NCBI RefSeq assembly: GCF_036967205.1
Contig: NZ_CP146022.1
Coordinates: forward strand, 2,914,001 to 2,978,000
Direction: 5' to 3'
Length of the DNA stretch: 64,000 nucleotides
DNA from: Streptomyces sp. Q6
GTDB taxonomy: Bacteria; Actinomycetota; Actinomycetes; Streptomycetales; Streptomycetaceae
Notes under the pieces: model-generated
The model's database searches: none
What the model saw: only the letters and a program-made list of their open reading frames with translations
Told to the model about the DNA's origin: nothing
Position numbers and translations under genes: made by a program
Part shown: positions 28,719 through 37,702 of the stretch, one piece after another
How the letters are laid out: every line of letters starts with the position of its first letter
Numbering within the stretch: position 1 is the stretch's first letter

Positions 28719-30295
28719 TCAGTCGCTGGACGCGACCGTGGGGGCGAACGTCTTCTTGACCCCCGCGTACGTGCGCCGCGCCTGGCTCTCCCCCGCCCCC
28801 ACCTCGTACCAGGTACTGATCTGGTACGACTGCGAGCCCTGCTCGAACGCGAGCTGTTCGGCGTGCCAGCGCCTGCCGTCGAGGGTGAAGAGGTACTCCC
28901 AGATCACGGCCGGGTGGCCGCGGAACGTCGTGCGGCCGAGGCGGATCTTCGCGTAGTCCTGGCCCTGGTGGGCGTCGCGTTCGGACTTCCGCCAGGTCGC
29001 CAGGAGGTCGTCCTTGGCCAGGGCCGACTGGGCGGCGAGTTCCTGGGAGCCGTCGGGGGACGTGTAGTGGACCTCCGCCGCCGTCCTCACCGAGCGCTTC
29101 CAGTCCTTCGGCGGCACCCAGGCGAAGCCCACCTCCTGCCGCGCGCCCGGCGGCAGGGTCGTCGACGGCGCGCGGGAGGTGCCCGCGACGGTCGGCTGCC
29201 GTGACGTGGGCGTCGGGTCGCCGGACGCCCCGGTGCCGCCGCCGGGCAGCGTGAGGGCCAGGGCCAGCGCGGCGCCCGCGGCGAGCACTCCCCGGCCGCG
29301 AGGAAGGTGATCCGGCGGCGGCGCGTGCCCGGCGCGCGCGCCGGGGCGGGCGGGCCGAGGAGGTCGCCGGACGGCACGGGCTTCGCGCACTCCGTGGGGA
29401 GCGCGGGCAGCGGGGCCTCGACCGGGCGGCGCAGGCCGATGTCCAGCGTGCGGGTACGGGGGTGCCACTCGGGCGACGGCGGCGGCGTCAGCTCCCGCGC
29501 GACCTCGTCGAGGCCGGGCCGGTCCTGCGGCTCCTTCGCCAGCAGCCGGGTCAGGAGCGGGCCCAGCCGCCCCGCCTCGTCCGGCAGCCGGGGCTCCTCG
29601 TACAGGACGGCGTGCAGCGTCGCGAGGGTCGTGTCGCGGGAGAACGGCGAGCGGCCGCCGAGCGCCGCGCAGAGCGTCGCGCCGAGGGACCAGAGGTCGG
29701 ACGGCGGGCCCTGCGGGCGGCCGGAGACCCGCTCGGGGGCCATGTAGTCGGGCGAGCCGACGAGCATCCCGACGATGGTGAGCGCCTTGGTGTCCTGGAT
29801 CGCGGCGATCCCGAAGTCGGTGAGCATGACGCGGCGCCGTCCGGCCCGCTCCATCAGGACGTTGCCCGGCTTGATGTCCCGGTGCAGCACACCGCCCGCG
29901 TGCACCTCCCGCAGCGCCTGGGTCAGGCCGAGGCCGATCTCCGCGACCTGCTCCACGCCCAGCGGTCCTTCGTCGACGAGGACCTGCTCCAGCGAGCGGC
30001 CGTCGACCAGTTCCATGACGATCCACAGGCGCTCGCCCTGGTCCACGACGTCGTACACGCGCACCACGTTGGGATGGTCGATACGGGCCGTCGCGCGGGC
30101 CTCGCGCAGGGTGCGCTCACGGCGGGTGCGGGCGTCCTCGGGGTCGAGGCCGTCGATGCGCATCTCCTTGACGGCGACGGGCCGGTCGAGCATCTCGTCG
30201 ACCGCGCGCCACACGCGCCCCATTCCACCCTGTCCTATGTGCGCGTCGAGGCGGTAGCGGTCCGCCACCATCAATCCCCTGACGCCTCCGCTCAT
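28719..30295 (-). pseudogene. PknB-type Ser/Thr kinase, frameshifted before its TM segment
   Basis: N-terminal kinase domain (about residues 10-270) is complete: IGQGGMGRVWRA glycine loop, VAVKEMR Lys, catalytic loop GVLHRDIKPGNVLM, TDFGIAAI, and APE as YMAPERVSG. A linker then reads GTRRRRITFLAAG. Near 29290 the frame changes: the TM helix (VLAAGAALALALTLPGGG) and the extracellular domain of about 170 residues (EVGFAWVPPKDWKRSVRTAA to the stop at 28719) are in the -1 frame. The indel lies at GCCGGGGAGTGCTC. It may be a real mutation giving a soluble kinase, or a sequence error. Start ATG 30295 or, with AGGGG upstream, ATG 30271. Confidence 0.7.
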
Positions 30296-30470
30296 ATTCC
30301 CTGGCAATCGACTGCACCCCCGTATCCGACGATTCCCCGGTCACACATAGGTGACACTTCGCGCCGTCCCAGCATAGTGCGGAGAAATCTTGTGGTACCT
30401 CTTCAAGTACTGCGAATTCGGACGCAGTTGGGGGAACGCGAAAGACCATGAAAGACCAAGGGGGACGAAC

Positions 30471-31256
30471 ATGAGTGCACGGCGTCAGGTCAAGACGGCG
30501 GGGTCACTGCTGGCGGCGACGGCCACGGTGGTGCTGTTCCTGCCGGGTGCGGCCGGGGCGAACGGCGAGCCCGGACCCGGCAGCAGCGAGGGCGGGAAGG
30601 CGATGGACGCGGCACCGTCCGGCGTCAAACTGACCACGGGTCTGCCCAAGAAGATCACCGTCGACAATTCGACCAAGGAAACGCAGAACCTTGTCGCGAC
30701 CGTGAACAACGAGGGCACCAAGGACAGCGGAAAGATCCATCTCGCCGTGGTCGGTTTCGACGGGCTCGTGATCAAAGACGTGCCCGGCTGCGCGATGATT
30801 CCCGAGAACAAATTGCCGAAGGGATCGAACAGCGGATTCGCATGCTCGATCGATAATCTCGCGGCCGGAAAGTTCAGGTCGTACAAGGTCGACGCGACCT
30901 TCGATCTCGCCAAGACCGGAAAGATCTGCCTGCCGGTGCAGAGCGGCGACACGAAGAAGACCTTCTGGCAGCAGGGTCCCGTGCCGTTCGGCACGACCAG
31001 CCCCTCGCCGAACGCGCCGGTGACACCGCTGCTGCTCAACACGGAGAACAAGCCGGCCGCCCCGGCCGGTGACAAGGGCGGTGGCGACAGCGGGGAGAAG
31101 CCGGGCGACAAGGGCGGCGACAAGCGCGAGCTGCCCTCCACCGGTCCCCGTGAGGACGTGCTGCCGCTGGGCGCCTTCGGCGCGAGCCTGCTCGCCGCCG
31201 GCGCGGCCGGTCTGTGGTGGACCCGCCGCCGGTCCGAGGAGAGCCGGGAAAGCTGA
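30471..31256 (+). CDS. Sortase-anchored (LPxTG) surface protein
   Basis: 261 residues. Signal peptide RRQVKTAGSLLAATATVVLFLPGAAGANG (cleavage near residue 30), a beta-rich domain with two Cys pairs (GCAMIP, ACSIDN, ICLPV), a Pro/Gly/Lys-rich wall-spanning stalk (PAGDKGGGDSGEKPGDKGGDK), then LPSTGPRED, TM segment and RRRSEESRES tail. Exported and covalently linked to peptidoglycan by a class E/F-type sortase elsewhere. The head has no recognisable enzyme motif. Divergent from the Ser/Thr kinase, but the only shared regulatory site I see is the 175-bp gap. Confidence 0.85.
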   Translation: MSARRQVKTAGSLLAATATVVLFLPGAAGANGEPGPGSSEGGKAMDAAPSGVKLTTGLPKKITVDNSTKETQNLVATVNNEGTKDSGKIHLAVVGFDGLVIKDVPGCAMIPENKLPKGSNSGFACSIDNLAAGKFRSYKVDATFDLAKTGKICLPVQSGDTKKTFWQQGPVPFGTTSPSPNAPVTPLLLNTENKPAAPAGDKGGGDSGEKPGDKGGDKRELPSTGPREDVLPLGAFGASLLAAGAAGLWWTRRRSEESRES

Positions 31257-31292
31257 CGGAACCTGTCAGGTTATGCGGGCACAGTACGTGCC

Positions 31293-32645
31293 ATGACGAC
31301 CACGCAGGACACGCACGACAGCAGGAGCGCACCGCTCACCTTCCGCGCGGGCGAGGCCGGTTACGACGACGAACTCGCCGGATTCCAGACCGGTTTCGCC
31401 CAGCGGCCCGAGGTGATCCACGCGGCGGCCACCGCGGACGACGTGGTGGCCGCCGTGCGGTACGCCGCCGCGGGGAACCTCCCGGTCGGCGTCCAGGCCA
31501 CCGGTCACGGTGTGCCCGGCGCCGCCGACGGCGGGGTGCTCGTCAGCACCCGGCGGATGGACGCGGTCACCGTGGACCCGGCCGCCCGCACGGCGCGCGT
31601 CGGCGCGGGCGCCCGCTGGGGCGCGGTCGTGGCGGCCGCCGCCGAGCACGGCCTCGCCCCGCTGAACGGTTCGGCGCCGAGCGTGGGCGCCGTCGGCTAC
31701 ACGCTGGGCGGTGGACTCGGCATCCTGGCACGGGAGTTCGGCTACACCGCCGACCACGTGCGCTCCGTGGACGTCGTGACGGCGGACGCCGTACCGCGTC
31801 ACGTCACCGCCGACAGCGACCCCGAGCTGTTCTGGGGCCTGCTCGGCGGCGGCGCGAACCTCGGTGTCGTGACCGGCCTGGAGGTCGGCCTGGTGCCGGT
31901 GACCCGCCTGTACGGGGGCTCGCTCGCCCACGACGGGCGCGTGACGGACCCGGCGGACGTCCTGCGCGCGTACGCGGAGTGGACGGCGACGCTCCCCGAC
32001 ACCCTCACCTCGTCGCTCGCCGCGCTCGTCCACCCGGACCTGCCCATGCTGCCGCCGCACCTGCGCGGCTCGTACGTGGTCTCGGTGCGGATCGCCTTCA
32101 CCGGCTCGGCGGCGGAGGGCGAGCGGCTCGTGGCCCCGCTGCGCGCCGCACTGGGGCCGGGCGTCGGCGACACCGTGCGCGAGATGCCGTACGGCGAGAG
32201 CCACACCATCCACAGCGACCCGGACTTCCCGCACGCGTACTACGGGGACAGCGTGTTCCTGGACGAGTTGGACGTCGCGGGGGTCGCCGAGTTGTTCGCC
32301 CTGTCGGGACCGGCGGCCGACACCATGCACGTCGTGCAGCTCAACCACCTGGGCGGCGCCCTGTCGCGGCCCGCGCCGAACGCGGTGCCGTACCGGGACG
32401 CGGGATGGCTGGTGCGGATCCTGTCGCCGCTGGACGGGAGTGCGCGGGAGGCGGCGCGGGCCCATCACGCGCGGGCGTTCGGGGCGGTGGCGGAGCACGT
32501 CGTGGGCCGCTCGCTCAACTTCGCCTTCGGCGGCAACGACCGTACGCAGGGGCTGTACGACGCCGATACGCGAAAGAGGCTCGCCGCTGTGAAGGCCGCG
32601 TACGACCCGGCGAACCTCTTCCGGAGGAACTACAACCTGCGATGA
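31293..32645 (+). CDS. FAD-linked oxidase of the BBE (berberine bridge) family
   Basis: 450 residues. FAD-binding PCMH domain from residue 38 (VIHAAATADDVVAAVRYAAA), covalent-flavin His in QATGHGVPGAADGG near residue 69, and NGSAPSVGAVGYTLGGGLGIL. The Cys of the bicovalent (6-S-cysteinyl) type is replaced by Ala/Pro here, so only the 8-alpha-histidyl link is likely. C-terminal BBE motif FRRNYNLR. These enzymes oxidise sugars or secondary metabolites. No signal peptide and no adjacent biosynthetic cluster; the substrate is unknown. Confidence 0.85.
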   Translation: MTTTQDTHDSRSAPLTFRAGEAGYDDELAGFQTGFAQRPEVIHAAATADDVVAAVRYAAAGNLPVGVQATGHGVPGAADGGVLVSTRRMDAVTVDPAARTARVGAGARWGAVVAAAAEHGLAPLNGSAPSVGAVGYTLGGGLGILAREFGYTADHVRSVDVVTADAVPRHVTADSDPELFWGLLGGGANLGVVTGLEVGLVPVTRLYGGSLAHDGRVTDPADVLRAYAEWTATLPDTLTSSLAALVHPDLPMLPPHLRGSYVVSVRIAFTGSAAEGERLVAPLRAALGPGVGDTVREMPYGESHTIHSDPDFPHAYYGDSVFLDELDVAGVAELFALSGPAADTMHVVQLNHLGGALSRPAPNAVPYRDAGWLVRILSPLDGSAREAARAHHARAFGAVAEHVVGRSLNFAFGGNDRTQGLYDADTRKRLAAVKAAYDPANLFRRNYNLR

Positions 32646-32661
32646 GCGCTCGCTCGACCGC

Positions 32662-33264
32662 TTACTTGTCGGCGAGCTTCCAGGCGGTGGGCAGCGCGCC
32701 CATCGCCAGGGCCGCCTTCAGGACGTCACCGAGCAGGAACGGGGTCAGGCCCGCGGCGATGGCGGCCGACGCGCTCATGCCGGTGGACAGCGCCAGGTAC
32801 GGGACGCCGACCGCGTAGACGATCGCCTCACCGATCAGGAACGTGACCGCGGTCCGCAGCACCGTGCGGTCGGCGCCGCGCCGGGCCAGGGCGCCGACGG
32901 CCGCGGAGGCGAGCATCAGGCCGATGACGTAACCGAACGACGGCATCGAGAAGCCCGAGCCGCCCTCGGCGAACCACGGCATGCCGGCCATGCCCGCGAG
33001 CGCGTACACCGCGAGCGCGAGGAAGCCGCGCCGGGCGCCGAGCGCGGTGCCGACGAGCAGCGCGGCGAAGGTCTGCCCGGTGACCGGCACCGGCGAGCCC
33101 GGCACGGGCACGGCGATCTGCGCGGCGAGGCCGGTGAGGGCGGCGCCGCCGACGACCAGCGCCACGTTCCTCGCACCGACGGCGGACTGGGTGCGGGAGC
33201 CGGGCAGGAGGTCGGCGAGGACCTTGCCCGGACGGGCGGCGACAGCAGCGGTGGCGGTACTCAT
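32662..33264 (-). CDS. bioY: Biotin transporter substrate-binding subunit BioY
   Basis: 200 residues, six TM helices, S component of ECF-type biotin uptake. Signatures are IAVPVPGSPVPVTGQTFAALLVGTALG and YALAGMAGMPWFAEGGSGF, both typical of BioY (VPxTxQ and G-x-PVF-like). No ecfA/ecfT genes are adjacent; BioY can work alone or with a shared ECF module. Convergent with the BBE-type oxidase and about 275 bp from the divergent permease gene. Confidence 0.92.
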   Translation of the reverse strand: MSTATAAVAARPGKVLADLLPGSRTQSAVGARNVALVVGGAALTGLAAQIAVPVPGSPVPVTGQTFAALLVGTALGARRGFLALAVYALAGMAGMPWFAEGGSGFSMPSFGYVIGLMLASAAVGALARRGADRTVLRTAVTFLIGEAIVYAVGVPYLALSTGMSASAAIAAGLTPFLLGDVLKAALAMGALPTAWKLADK

Positions 33265-33396
33265 GGGGACTCCACATGTCTACGGGCAGGGTGGGACTCC
33301 GTGACGCTATCCCAGGGGAGTTGGGCCGATCACGGTCGCCGATCGACAAAGGGCGGGGCACCGCCTTGGTGGGCTCCGTACAAAGGGGCTCCTGTA

Positions 33397-33412
33397 CACC
33401 TCGTACGAGGTG
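33397..33412. promoter_or_regulatory. 16-bp perfect palindrome CACCTCGTACGAGGTG
   Basis: Perfect 8+8 palindrome, in the gap between bioY and the permease gene, 129 bp before the permease start. A dimeric regulator site is likely; the binding protein is unknown. Confidence 0.45.
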
Positions 33413-33540
33413 ATGCTCGTCACTGAGGCCAGGGGTGGGCGGCCCGGTTTTGCGCGCGGGCCCGCCCGACGGGAAGACTGTAGGTTCCTGCCAAACCGCG
33501 TACGTCCCCCCGCACCGCCAGAGATCGGCCGAAGCCCCCC

Positions 33541-34914
33541 ATGCACGACAGCCCCACGCCCGACGAACCCCTCTCCGCCGGGCTGAAGCAGCGGCATCTC
33601 ACGATGCTCGGTCTCGGCGGCGTCATCGGCGCCGGCCTGTTCGTCGGCTCGGGCGCCGGGATCGAGGTGGCCGGTCCCGGGATCGTCGTCTCGTATCTGA
33701 TCGCGGGCGCGCTCGCGATGTGCGTGATGCGGATGCTCGGCGAGATGTCGGCGGCGATGCCCGCGTCGGGGTCGTTCTCCGTGCACGCCGAGCGGGCGCT
33801 CGGGCGGTGGGCCGGGTTCAGCGTCGGCTGGCTCTACTGGTTCCTGCTCGTGGTCGTCCTCGCCGTCGAGGCGACGGGCGCCGCGCAGATCGCGAACGGA
33901 TGGGTGCCGGGGGTCCCGCAGTGGGCGTGGGTCCTCCTCTTCATGGTGGTGTTCACCGTGACGAACCTGGCGTCCGTGAAGAACTTCGGCGAGTTCGAGT
34001 TCTGGTTCGCGACCCTGAAGGTCTTCGCGATCATCGCGTTCCTGGTCCTCGGCACACTCGCGATCTTCGGGCTGCTGCCGGACACGGACCCCGTCGGCCT
34101 GACCCACCTCACCGGTGACGGCGGTTTCCTGCCGCACGGCTGGCAGGGCGTCATCTCCGGCGTGCTCGCGGTGATCTTCGCGTTCGGCGGTCTCGAGGTC
34201 GTCACCATCGCGGCGGCCGAGTCCGCCGACCCGGTGCGCTCGGTGGCGCGGGCCGTGCGCAGCGCGGTCTTCCGGATCCTCTTCTTCTACGTGGGGTCGA
34301 TGCTGGTCATCGTCACCGTCCTGCCCTGGACCGCGCAGCACGCGGGCATCAGCCCGTACGTGACGGTCCTGGACTCGATCGGGGTCCCCTCGGCGGGGCA
34401 GATCATGAACGTCGTCGTCTTCGTGGCGCTGCTGTCCGCCCTGAACGCCAACCTCTACGGCTCGTCCCGCATGGTCTTCTCGCTGGCCGAGCGCGGCGAG
34501 GCCCCGAAGGCGCTGCTGAAGGTGAGCGGGGGCGGGGTGCCGCGCCGGGCGGTACTGGCCTCGGTGGCCTTCGGCTTCGTCTCCGTCCTGCTCAATCTGG
34601 AGTGGCCGGACACCGTCTTCCTCTACATGCTCAACTCGGTCGGCGCGGTGCTGCTGTTCGTGTGGGCGCTGATCGCCGCGTCGCAGCTGCGCCTGCGCCG
34701 CCGGATCGAGGCCGAGGCGCCGGAGCGGCTCGTGCTGCGGATGTGGGGGTTCCCGTGGCTGACCTGGGCGGCCCTCGCGGCGATGGCGGCAGTGTTCGGA
34801 CTGATGCTGACGGACGACACCGCGCGGCCGCAGCTGCTGTGGTCGACAGGTGCCACCGCGGTCGTGCTGCTGACAGCGGGTGTGCGCGAGTGGCGCGATC
34901 GTCACCGTGCGTGA
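33541..34914 (+). CDS. Amino-acid permease, APC family, copy 2
   Basis: 457 residues, 12 TM helices, with the same landmarks as copy 1: LKQRHLTMLGLGGVIGAGLFVGSG, RMLGEMSAAMPASGSFSVHAE and SSRMVFSLAERGEAPKALL. No Shine-Dalgarno sequence is visible right before the ATG (CCGAAGCCCCCC), so translation may rely on a leader or start differently. It ends 133 bp before copy 3 on the same strand, so the pair may be a tandem duplication. Confidence 0.9.
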   Translation: MHDSPTPDEPLSAGLKQRHLTMLGLGGVIGAGLFVGSGAGIEVAGPGIVVSYLIAGALAMCVMRMLGEMSAAMPASGSFSVHAERALGRWAGFSVGWLYWFLLVVVLAVEATGAAQIANGWVPGVPQWAWVLLFMVVFTVTNLASVKNFGEFEFWFATLKVFAIIAFLVLGTLAIFGLLPDTDPVGLTHLTGDGGFLPHGWQGVISGVLAVIFAFGGLEVVTIAAAESADPVRSVARAVRSAVFRILFFYVGSMLVIVTVLPWTAQHAGISPYVTVLDSIGVPSAGQIMNVVVFVALLSALNANLYGSSRMVFSLAERGEAPKALLKVSGGGVPRRAVLASVAFGFVSVLLNLEWPDTVFLYMLNSVGAVLLFVWALIAASQLRLRRRIEAEAPERLVLRMWGFPWLTWAALAAMAAVFGLMLTDDTARPQLLWSTGATAVVLLTAGVREWRDRHRA

Positions 34915-35047
34915 GCCAGGTGTCCGCATAGCGGTCGTCCACTTCTCCTGAGCGGATGACACCCGCACACTTCCGGGATCGCCCCCGTCTCACCAGGTGA
35001 ACGCACGGGGGCTGTCCCCGTCTCACGTACTGAACAGGCGTGCCCCC

Positions 35048-36457
35048 ATGACCAGCACCACCGCTCCGGAGAAGTCGCAGGCGCAGTCGCCTGCCGACGG
35101 CGCTTCCGGCTCCCAGTTGACGCACGGCCTCAAGCGCCGCCACCTGTCGATGATCGCCCTCGGTGGCGTCATCGGCGCCGGGCTCTTCGTAGGGTCGGGC
35201 GCGGGCATCGCCGCTTCGGGCCCGGCCGTCGTCCTGCTCTTCGCGGGCGCCGGCGCGGTCGTCATGCTCATCATGCGCATGCTCGGCGAGATGTCCGCGG
35301 CCCGTCCGGCCACCGGCTCGTTCTCGGTGCACGCCGAGAAGGAGATCGGCGTCTGGGCCGGCGTCACCTCGGGCTGGATGTACTGGGTGATGCTCTGCTG
35401 CGGTGTCGCGGCCGAGGCCACCGCGGCCGGCACGATCATGCACGGCTGGGTCGGGTTCGTCCCGGCGTACGGCTGGGTCGCGATCTTCATGGCGTTCTTC
35501 TGCTTCACGAACCTGGCCGCGGTGAAGAACTTCGGCGAGTTCGAGTTCGTCTTCTCCGGCATCAAGGTCCTGGCCATCACGGCCTTCCTGGTCCTCGGCG
35601 TGCTCGGCATCTGCGGTGTCTTCGGCGACGCGCCGGGCACCTCGAACCTCACCGGTGACGGCGGCTTCCTCCCCACCGGCTCGGCCGGTCTGATCGCCGG
35701 TCTGCTGACGGCCGTGTTCGCGTACGGCGGTCTGGAGACGGTGACCATCGCGGCCGCCGAGTCCGACGACCCGCGCAAGAACGTGGCGCGTGCCGTGCGC
35801 ACCGCCGTGTGGCGCATCGCGATCTTCTACATCGGCTCGATGGCCGTCATCGTCACCCTGGTCCCGTGGAACGACCCGCAGGTCGTCAGCGACGGCCCGT
35901 ACGTCACCGTCCTCGACGAGCTGGGTGTCCCCGCCGCGGGCACGATCATGCAGGTCGTCGTCCTCATCGCCCTGCTGTCCGCGATGAACGCCAACATCTA
36001 CGGCGCCTCGCGCATGGCCTACTCGCTCGTGCAGCGCGGCCAGGGTCCCCGCTTCCTCGGCACGGTCGTCAAGGGCGTCCCGATGCCGGCCGTCATCGGC
36101 TCCTGCGTCTTCGGCTTCCTCGCCGTGCTGGCCGGGATCTACTGGCCCGACACCGTCTTCACGTGGCTGATGAACACCACGGGCTGTGCCGTCCTGGTCG
36201 TCTGGTCCTTCATCTGCCTGACCCAGCTGAAGATGCGCCGCCGCCTGGACCGCGAGGCGCCCGAGCTGCTGACCGTGAAGATGTGGGGCTTCCCGTACCT
36301 GACCTGGGTCGCGTTCGTCGCCATCATCGGTGTCTTCGTGGCGATGGGCACGACCGACTCCGGCCGTGACCAGCTGTACGTGTCGGCGATCCTGGTCGCC
36401 GCGCTGGCCGCCGCCGGTTACGCCAGCCAGCGCCGCCGCCCGGCGCCGCAGGACTGA
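35048..36457 (+). CDS. Amino-acid permease, APC family, copy 3
   Basis: 469 residues, 12 TM helices. Head of about 30 residues, then LKRRHLSMIALGGVIGAGLFVGSG, RMLGEMSAARPATGSFSVHAEKEIG, and ASRMAYSLVQRGQGP. Compared with copies 1 and 2, TM3 is different (GWMYWVMLCCGVAAEATAAG), which suggests another substrate. A GC-rich leader (ACGGGGGCTGTCCCCGT hairpin, 35005-35022) precedes the ATG. A hairpin terminator follows. Confidence 0.9.
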   Translation: MTSTTAPEKSQAQSPADGASGSQLTHGLKRRHLSMIALGGVIGAGLFVGSGAGIAASGPAVVLLFAGAGAVVMLIMRMLGEMSAARPATGSFSVHAEKEIGVWAGVTSGWMYWVMLCCGVAAEATAAGTIMHGWVGFVPAYGWVAIFMAFFCFTNLAAVKNFGEFEFVFSGIKVLAITAFLVLGVLGICGVFGDAPGTSNLTGDGGFLPTGSAGLIAGLLTAVFAYGGLETVTIAAAESDDPRKNVARAVRTAVWRIAIFYIGSMAVIVTLVPWNDPQVVSDGPYVTVLDELGVPAAGTIMQVVVLIALLSAMNANIYGASRMAYSLVQRGQGPRFLGTVVKGVPMPAVIGSCVFGFLAVLAGIYWPDTVFTWLMNTTGCAVLVVWSFICLTQLKMRRRLDREAPELLTVKMWGFPYLTWVAFVAIIGVFVAMGTTDSGRDQLYVSAILVAALAAAGYASQRRRPAPQD

Positions 36458-36474
36458 CCTCCCCCCACTCCACC

Positions 36475-36518
36475 GAAGGACCCCCGGACCGGCTCGACCG
36501 GCCCGGGGGTCCTTCGCG
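36475..36518 (+). terminator. Terminator after permease copy 3
   Basis: GAAGGACCCCCGGACCGG pairs imperfectly with CCGGCCCGGGGGTCCTTC across a short loop, 18 bp after the stop. Confidence 0.85.
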
Positions 36519-36550
36519 TTGCACCCGACACTGTTGCTGCTAGCCTGCAC

Positions 36551-36567
36551 TTGCGAATAGGTTGCAA
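36551..36567 (+). promoter_or_regulatory. Nur-type operator upstream of sodF
   Basis: TTGCGA-ATAGG-TTGCAA. It fits the inverted TTGCAA-N5-TTGCAA-like Nur box reported for the nickel-responsive repressor Nur of Streptomyces, 30 bp before the sodF start. One mismatch in the left half-site. Confidence 0.65.
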
Positions 36568-36597
36568 TAAGCAGAGCGGTCGGAGGGCACGACGGAC

Positions 36598-37239
36598 ATG
36601 GCCACCTACACACTCCCGGAACTTCCGTACGACTACGCGGCACTTGAGCCGGTCATCGATCCGCAGATCGTGGAGCTGCACCACGACAAGCACCACGCGG
36701 CGTACGTGAAGGGCGCGAACGACACCCTGGAGCAGCTGGCCGAGGCCCGCGACAAGGAACAGTGGGGCTCCCTCAACGGCCTGGAGAAGAACCTGGCCTT
36801 CCACCTGTCGGGCCACATCCTGCACAGCATCTACTGGCACAACATGACCGGCGACGGCGGCGGCGAGCCGCTCGCGGCGGACGGGGTCGGCGAACTGGCC
36901 GACGCGCTGGCCGAGTCGTTCGGCTCCTTCGCGGGCTTCAAGGCCCAGCTGACGAAGGCCGCGGCGACGACCCAGGGCTCCGGGTGGGGCGTGCTCGCGT
37001 ACGAGCCGGTGAGCGGGCGGCTCATCGTCGAGCAGATCTACGACCACCAGGGGAACGTGGGCCAGGGCTCCACGCCGATCCTGGTCTTCGACGCGTGGGA
37101 GCACGCGTTCTATCTCCAGTACAAGAACCAGAAGGTCGACTTCATCGAGGCGATGTGGCGGGTCGTCAACTGGCAGGACGTGGCGAAGCGGTACGCGGCG
37201 GCGAAGGCCCGCGCCCATGACCTGCTGCTGGTCCCCTGA
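36598..37239 (+). CDS. sodF: Superoxide dismutase, Fe-type
   Basis: 213 residues, GGAGGG upstream. The four metal ligands are visible: His in [12 protein letters not shown], His in [13 protein letters not shown], and Asp and His in [15 protein letters not shown]. The protein has the Streptomyces SodF shape and the GQGSTP segment of that family. It detoxifies superoxide in the cytoplasm. In Streptomyces, sodF is repressed by Nur-Ni while sodN is induced; the Nur-type box upstream fits. Confidence 0.95.
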   Translation: MATYTLPELPYDYAALEPVIDPQIVELHHDKHHAAYVKGANDTLEQLAEARDKEQWGSLNGLEKNLAFHLSGHILHSIYWHNMTGDGGGEPLAADGVGELADALAESFGSFAGFKAQLTKAAATTQGSGWGVLAYEPVSGRLIVEQIYDHQGNVGQGSTPILVFDAWEHAFYLQYKNQKVDFIEAMWRVVNWQDVAKRYAAAKARAHDLLLVP

Positions 37240-37306
37240 CCGGGACCCATCGGAACGTCCCGCCTCGTGATCGTCTTCTCACCCTTCACGGCGGCGGGCG
37301 CGAAAA

Positions 37307-37345
37307 GGCGGAGCCCCGCGAGGACGTGACTCGCGGGGCTCCGCC
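37307..37345. terminator. Terminator after sodF
   Basis: GGCGGAGCCCCGCGAG pairs with CTCGCGGGGCTCCGCC across a seven-base loop, 68 bp after the sodF stop. Confidence 0.85.
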
Positions 37346-37448
37346 GTACCGTGGCCCGTTCCGCCTCTGCTCGGAGGGACATCGTCCGGCATACACTCAC
37401 GCCGCGCGCCGCCCCGCGACGGGGCGCCACCGACGAGCCGGGGGGACC

Positions 37449-37679
37449 ATGCCGAACGGAATGCGCACGCTCTACTGCATCACCTGCAAGGGCGATCATC
37501 CGCACCGCCCGCTCGACGCCGACGAACGCACACGCCTGCGCAAGGGGATCGGCCGCAAGTACGTCGACGACGTCTGGGTCTGCGAGCGCCACCGGGGCGA
37601 CGGCGGCCCCTGCGGCACGCTGCGCACGGGACTCAACAAGAACCCGTTCGACGGCCCGAAGAAGCTGCCCGACTACTGA
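37449..37679 (+). CDS. Small Cys-rich protein, unknown
   Basis: 76 residues, GGGGGG seven bases before the ATG. Four Cys in two clusters, CITC (residues 10-13) and CERHRGDGGPC (near 49-59), could bind one zinc. Basic body, terminal KKLPDY. I do not recognise the family. The gene stands alone between the sodF terminator and the converging thioredoxin-fold gene. Confidence 0.65.
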   Translation: MPNGMRTLYCITCKGDHPHRPLDADERTRLRKGIGRKYVDDVWVCERHRGDGGPCGTLRTGLNKNPFDGPKKLPDY

Positions 37680-37702
37680 GCCGCCGCGCCCTCACGACCC
37701 GG

